64,000 nt of DNA from Tabrizicola sp. Lineage in GTDB: Bacteria; Pseudomonadota; Alphaproteobacteria; Rhodobacterales; Rhodobacteraceae. Below the pieces are notes generated by a model that ran no database searches, was not told the origin of the DNA, and saw nothing but the letters and a program-made list of their open reading frames with translations. Below are positions 62,356-64,000 of the stretch, piece by piece; position 1 is the first letter of the stretch, and each line of letters begins with the position of its first letter. Made by a program: the position numbers and the translations under genes. The DNA lies in NCBI RefSeq assembly GCF_030373185.1, contig NZ_JAUCZH010000007.1, positions 124,001 to 188,000 on the forward strand, written 5' to 3'.

Positions 62356-64000
62356 TCAGTTCAGATCTTTCAGCAGCCGCCCGTGCTTGCGCACTTCGGT
62401 CAGGACGGCCCCGAATGTCTCAAGCCCCCGGCCCGACAGCATCGGCATCAGCTTGAGAAAGGCATCCGCCGTGGCGATGGTGTCGCCGATGGCGGTGTGG
62501 CGGTCTTCCTCGGGGATGGTGATCCCAAGGCGATGCGACAGCGCGTCAAGGCTGTGAACCTCATGCTGGCCATAGACCACGGCAGAGAGCAGCACGGTAT
62601 CAAGCACCGGCATATCGAAGGTCAGGCCCAGTTGCCCCTCGACCCGGCGCAGGAATTCCATGTCGAAAGGCGCGTTATGGGCGATCAGCACGGCGCCTTC
62701 GGCAAATTTGTGAAAGCGGCGTACCACGTCCGGCACGGGTGGCGCGTCGGCAACCATCGCGTCAGTGATCCCGTGGACCTCGGTCGAAACGGGCGGGATC
62801 AGGCGACCGGGGTTGACCAGCGTGTCGAAAACCTCACCCTCCACCCGGCGGCCATTGACGATGCGGACGGCGGCAAGCTGCACGATCTCGTCACCCTGCC
62901 GGGGGTTGAGGCCGGTCGTTTCACTGTCAAAGACCACATAGGTCAGCCGGTCCAGCCGGGCGTCTGCCAGCTTGTCGGTGCGAGCGGGCGACAGAAGGTC
63001 AAAGTCATAGACCACCTTGCGCGCGATCGGCTTCGGGCGAGCCACGGCACGGCGGGCCTGCCGGATCGGCAGGCAAAGCGCGTTCTGCCCCCCGGCCAGC
63101 GCCTCGGGCCAGATCTCGGTCGCATGCGCGGCCAGCACCGCCCGAGCCGGGCGGTCGGGGGCATCGTCGCCAAGCGGCAGACCAAGCCAGCCGTCCAGTT
63201 CGCCCACGCCGACGCGAGGGCCTTGCCAGGACAGGCGGATCGCGGCCCCGGTGTCTTCTTCTTCGATGGCCAGATGCAGCGCGCCTTCGGCCCGGTCCGA
63301 CAGGTGGCGGGCCAGAGCCTCCAGCAGGGTGATGATCTCGAACCCGTTGCAGCGCAGGATCAGATCGGCGGCTTCGGCCGTGACGGTCTGGCCCTGGGTT
63401 TCAAGACGCGCGACCAGACCCTCGGCTAGGTCCGAGGCGCGGGTCTGCGGCAGGGCGGCGGTTTCGGCCTGGCCTTCCTCACGCGCGGTGCCAAAGCGGG
63501 TGACCGCCCGGGCCAGCCGCGCGACCTCATCTTTCAGCGCCGCCTGCATCGGGGCTGGCAAGGCATCCTCCGGCATCACGCCGACCAGCGTCGAGAGCGC
63601 GGCCGAGGGGCGGCGCAGGCTGTCAAGCGCGGCTTCCAGCATCGCCTCGCGCCGGGCATCGGCCGCCATGTCGCCGGTGATGTCTCGCAGCGTCAGCACA
63701 TAGCCTGAACCGTCATCGCCAAGGATCCGCATCCTTGCCGCCAGGACGCGGGCGTCGGCGGTGGTGGTGCAGAGAAGGTCGGACACCGCGTCCGGGTCAC
63801 CTGTGGCCAGAAGCCGGTCATAGGCATGGCGCAGGGGCGCAGCGTGAAGGTAGTCGAAGAGTTTTCGGTCAAGCCCGGCTTCCAGCCCCCCGGCGCGACC
63901 GGTGCCGATGATGTCGGCAGCGGGGCCGTTGTAGAAGACCAGCGCATGATCGGCAGAACACAGGATCACACCCACCGGCACATCTGACAACAGCGCCTCC
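62356..64000 (-). CDS. PAS + DEDD 3'-5' exonuclease protein, N-terminus cut by window
   Basis: At least 547 residues; the frame runs open past 64000, so the start is outside (the apparent TTG start at 63990 is not real). The N-terminal part seen is a PAS-like module (LLSDVPVGVILCSADHALVFYNGPAADI...) followed by a helical region and a HATPase-like region. The C-terminal third is an epsilon-type exonuclease with YVVFDSETTGLNPRQGDEIVQLAAV (ExoI DxE), AHNAPFDMEFL and HTAIGDTIATADAF (ExoIII HxxxxD). The architecture resembles DnaQ-like fusions of Rhodobacterales. It may be a sensor-coupled repair nuclease. Confidence 0.88.
   Translation of the reverse strand, partial: EALLSDVPVGVILCSADHALVFYNGPAADIIGTGRAGGLEAGLDRKLFDYLHAAPLRHAYDRLLATGDPDAVSDLLCTTTADARVLAARMRILGDDGSGYVLTLRDITGDMAADARREAMLEAALDSLRRPSAALSTLVGVMPEDALPAPMQAALKDEVARLARAVTRFGTAREEGQAETAALPQTRASDLAEGLVARLETQGQTVTAEAADLILRCNGFEIITLLEALARHLSDRAEGALHLAIEEEDTGAAIRLSWQGPRVGVGELDGWLGLPLGDDAPDRPARAVLAAHATEIWPEALAGGQNALCLPIRQARRAVARPKPIARKVVYDFDLLSPARTDKLADARLDRLTYVVFDSETTGLNPRQGDEIVQLAAVRIVNGRRVEGEVFDTLVNPGRLIPPVSTEVHGITDAMVADAPPVPDVVRRFHKFAEGAVLIAHNAPFDMEFLRRVEGQLGLTFDMPVLDTVLLSAVVYGQHEVHSLDALSHRLGITIPEEDRHTAIGDTIATADAFLKLMPMLSGRGLETFGAVLTEVRKHGRLLKDLN

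Overview
The window looks like chromosomal DNA of a Rhodobacterales-type alphaproteobacterium (Rhodobacter/Paracoccaceae-like). The basis is GC-rich coding sequence, dense ATGA/GTGA-overlapping operons, a mreB-mreC-mreD-mrdA-rodA block, a CryB/PhrB-type iron-sulfur photolyase next to an SDR gene, a gcvTHP operon behind a tandem glycine riboswitch, and repeated GC-hairpin intergenic elements. The genus is an inference from remembered family resemblance; no search was run.

Layout. 1-1.9 kb: a sulfotransferase-like gene and a tyrosine recombinase broken by an in-frame amber codon. 1.9-11 kb: a minus-strand operon (RpiR regulator, peptide-type ABC importer, M81/MlrC-type metallopeptidase) with a divergent FAD oxidoreductase. 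11.2-12.7 kb: a small orphan gene, tRNA-Ala(CGC), trxC and a DUF3775 gene. 12.9-17.6 kb: glycine cleavage operon gcvT-gcvH-gcvP under a tandem glycine riboswitch. 17.7-25.4 kb: MATE exporter, gltX, a small zincin, a secreted metallo-beta-lactamase-fold protein, a PfkB-type kinase and nadE. 25.6-28 kb: a secreted 19-repeat MORN protein facing a small outer-membrane-barrel-like protein. 28.4-32.5 kb: photolyase/SDR pair, then leuA preceded by a leucine-rich leader peptide and hairpin. 32.6-34.1 kb: an SDR gene translationally coupled to a probable PD-(D/E)XK-like protein. 34.3-40 kb: the cell-elongation operon. 40-47.5 kb: ghrA, an EamA exporter, and a glutamine-synthetase-like/ALDH/iron-ADH/FAD-oxidase set that looks like a gamma-glutamylated amine catabolic pathway.

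47.5-49.0 kb holds the most unusual feature: four consecutive paralogous genes for about 70-residue proteins. Each has a cleavable signal peptide, an acidic linker and a nearly invariant hydrophobic segment with two cysteines ending in an acidic tail. I do not recognise a named family, and this is my candidate for an undescribed system.

49.2-56.4 kb: a 2-hydroxyacid dehydrogenase, an SH3-domain protein overlapping a CDF metal exporter, then a TetR-aruH-aruI operon (arginine transaminase pathway) with a palindrome over its start region and an MFS gene whose 3' end overlaps it. 56.7-64 kb: rplY, pth, the TIGR01620/YcjX-type pair, truA, a hypothetical gene, and a PAS plus 3'-5' exonuclease protein cut by the right edge of the window.
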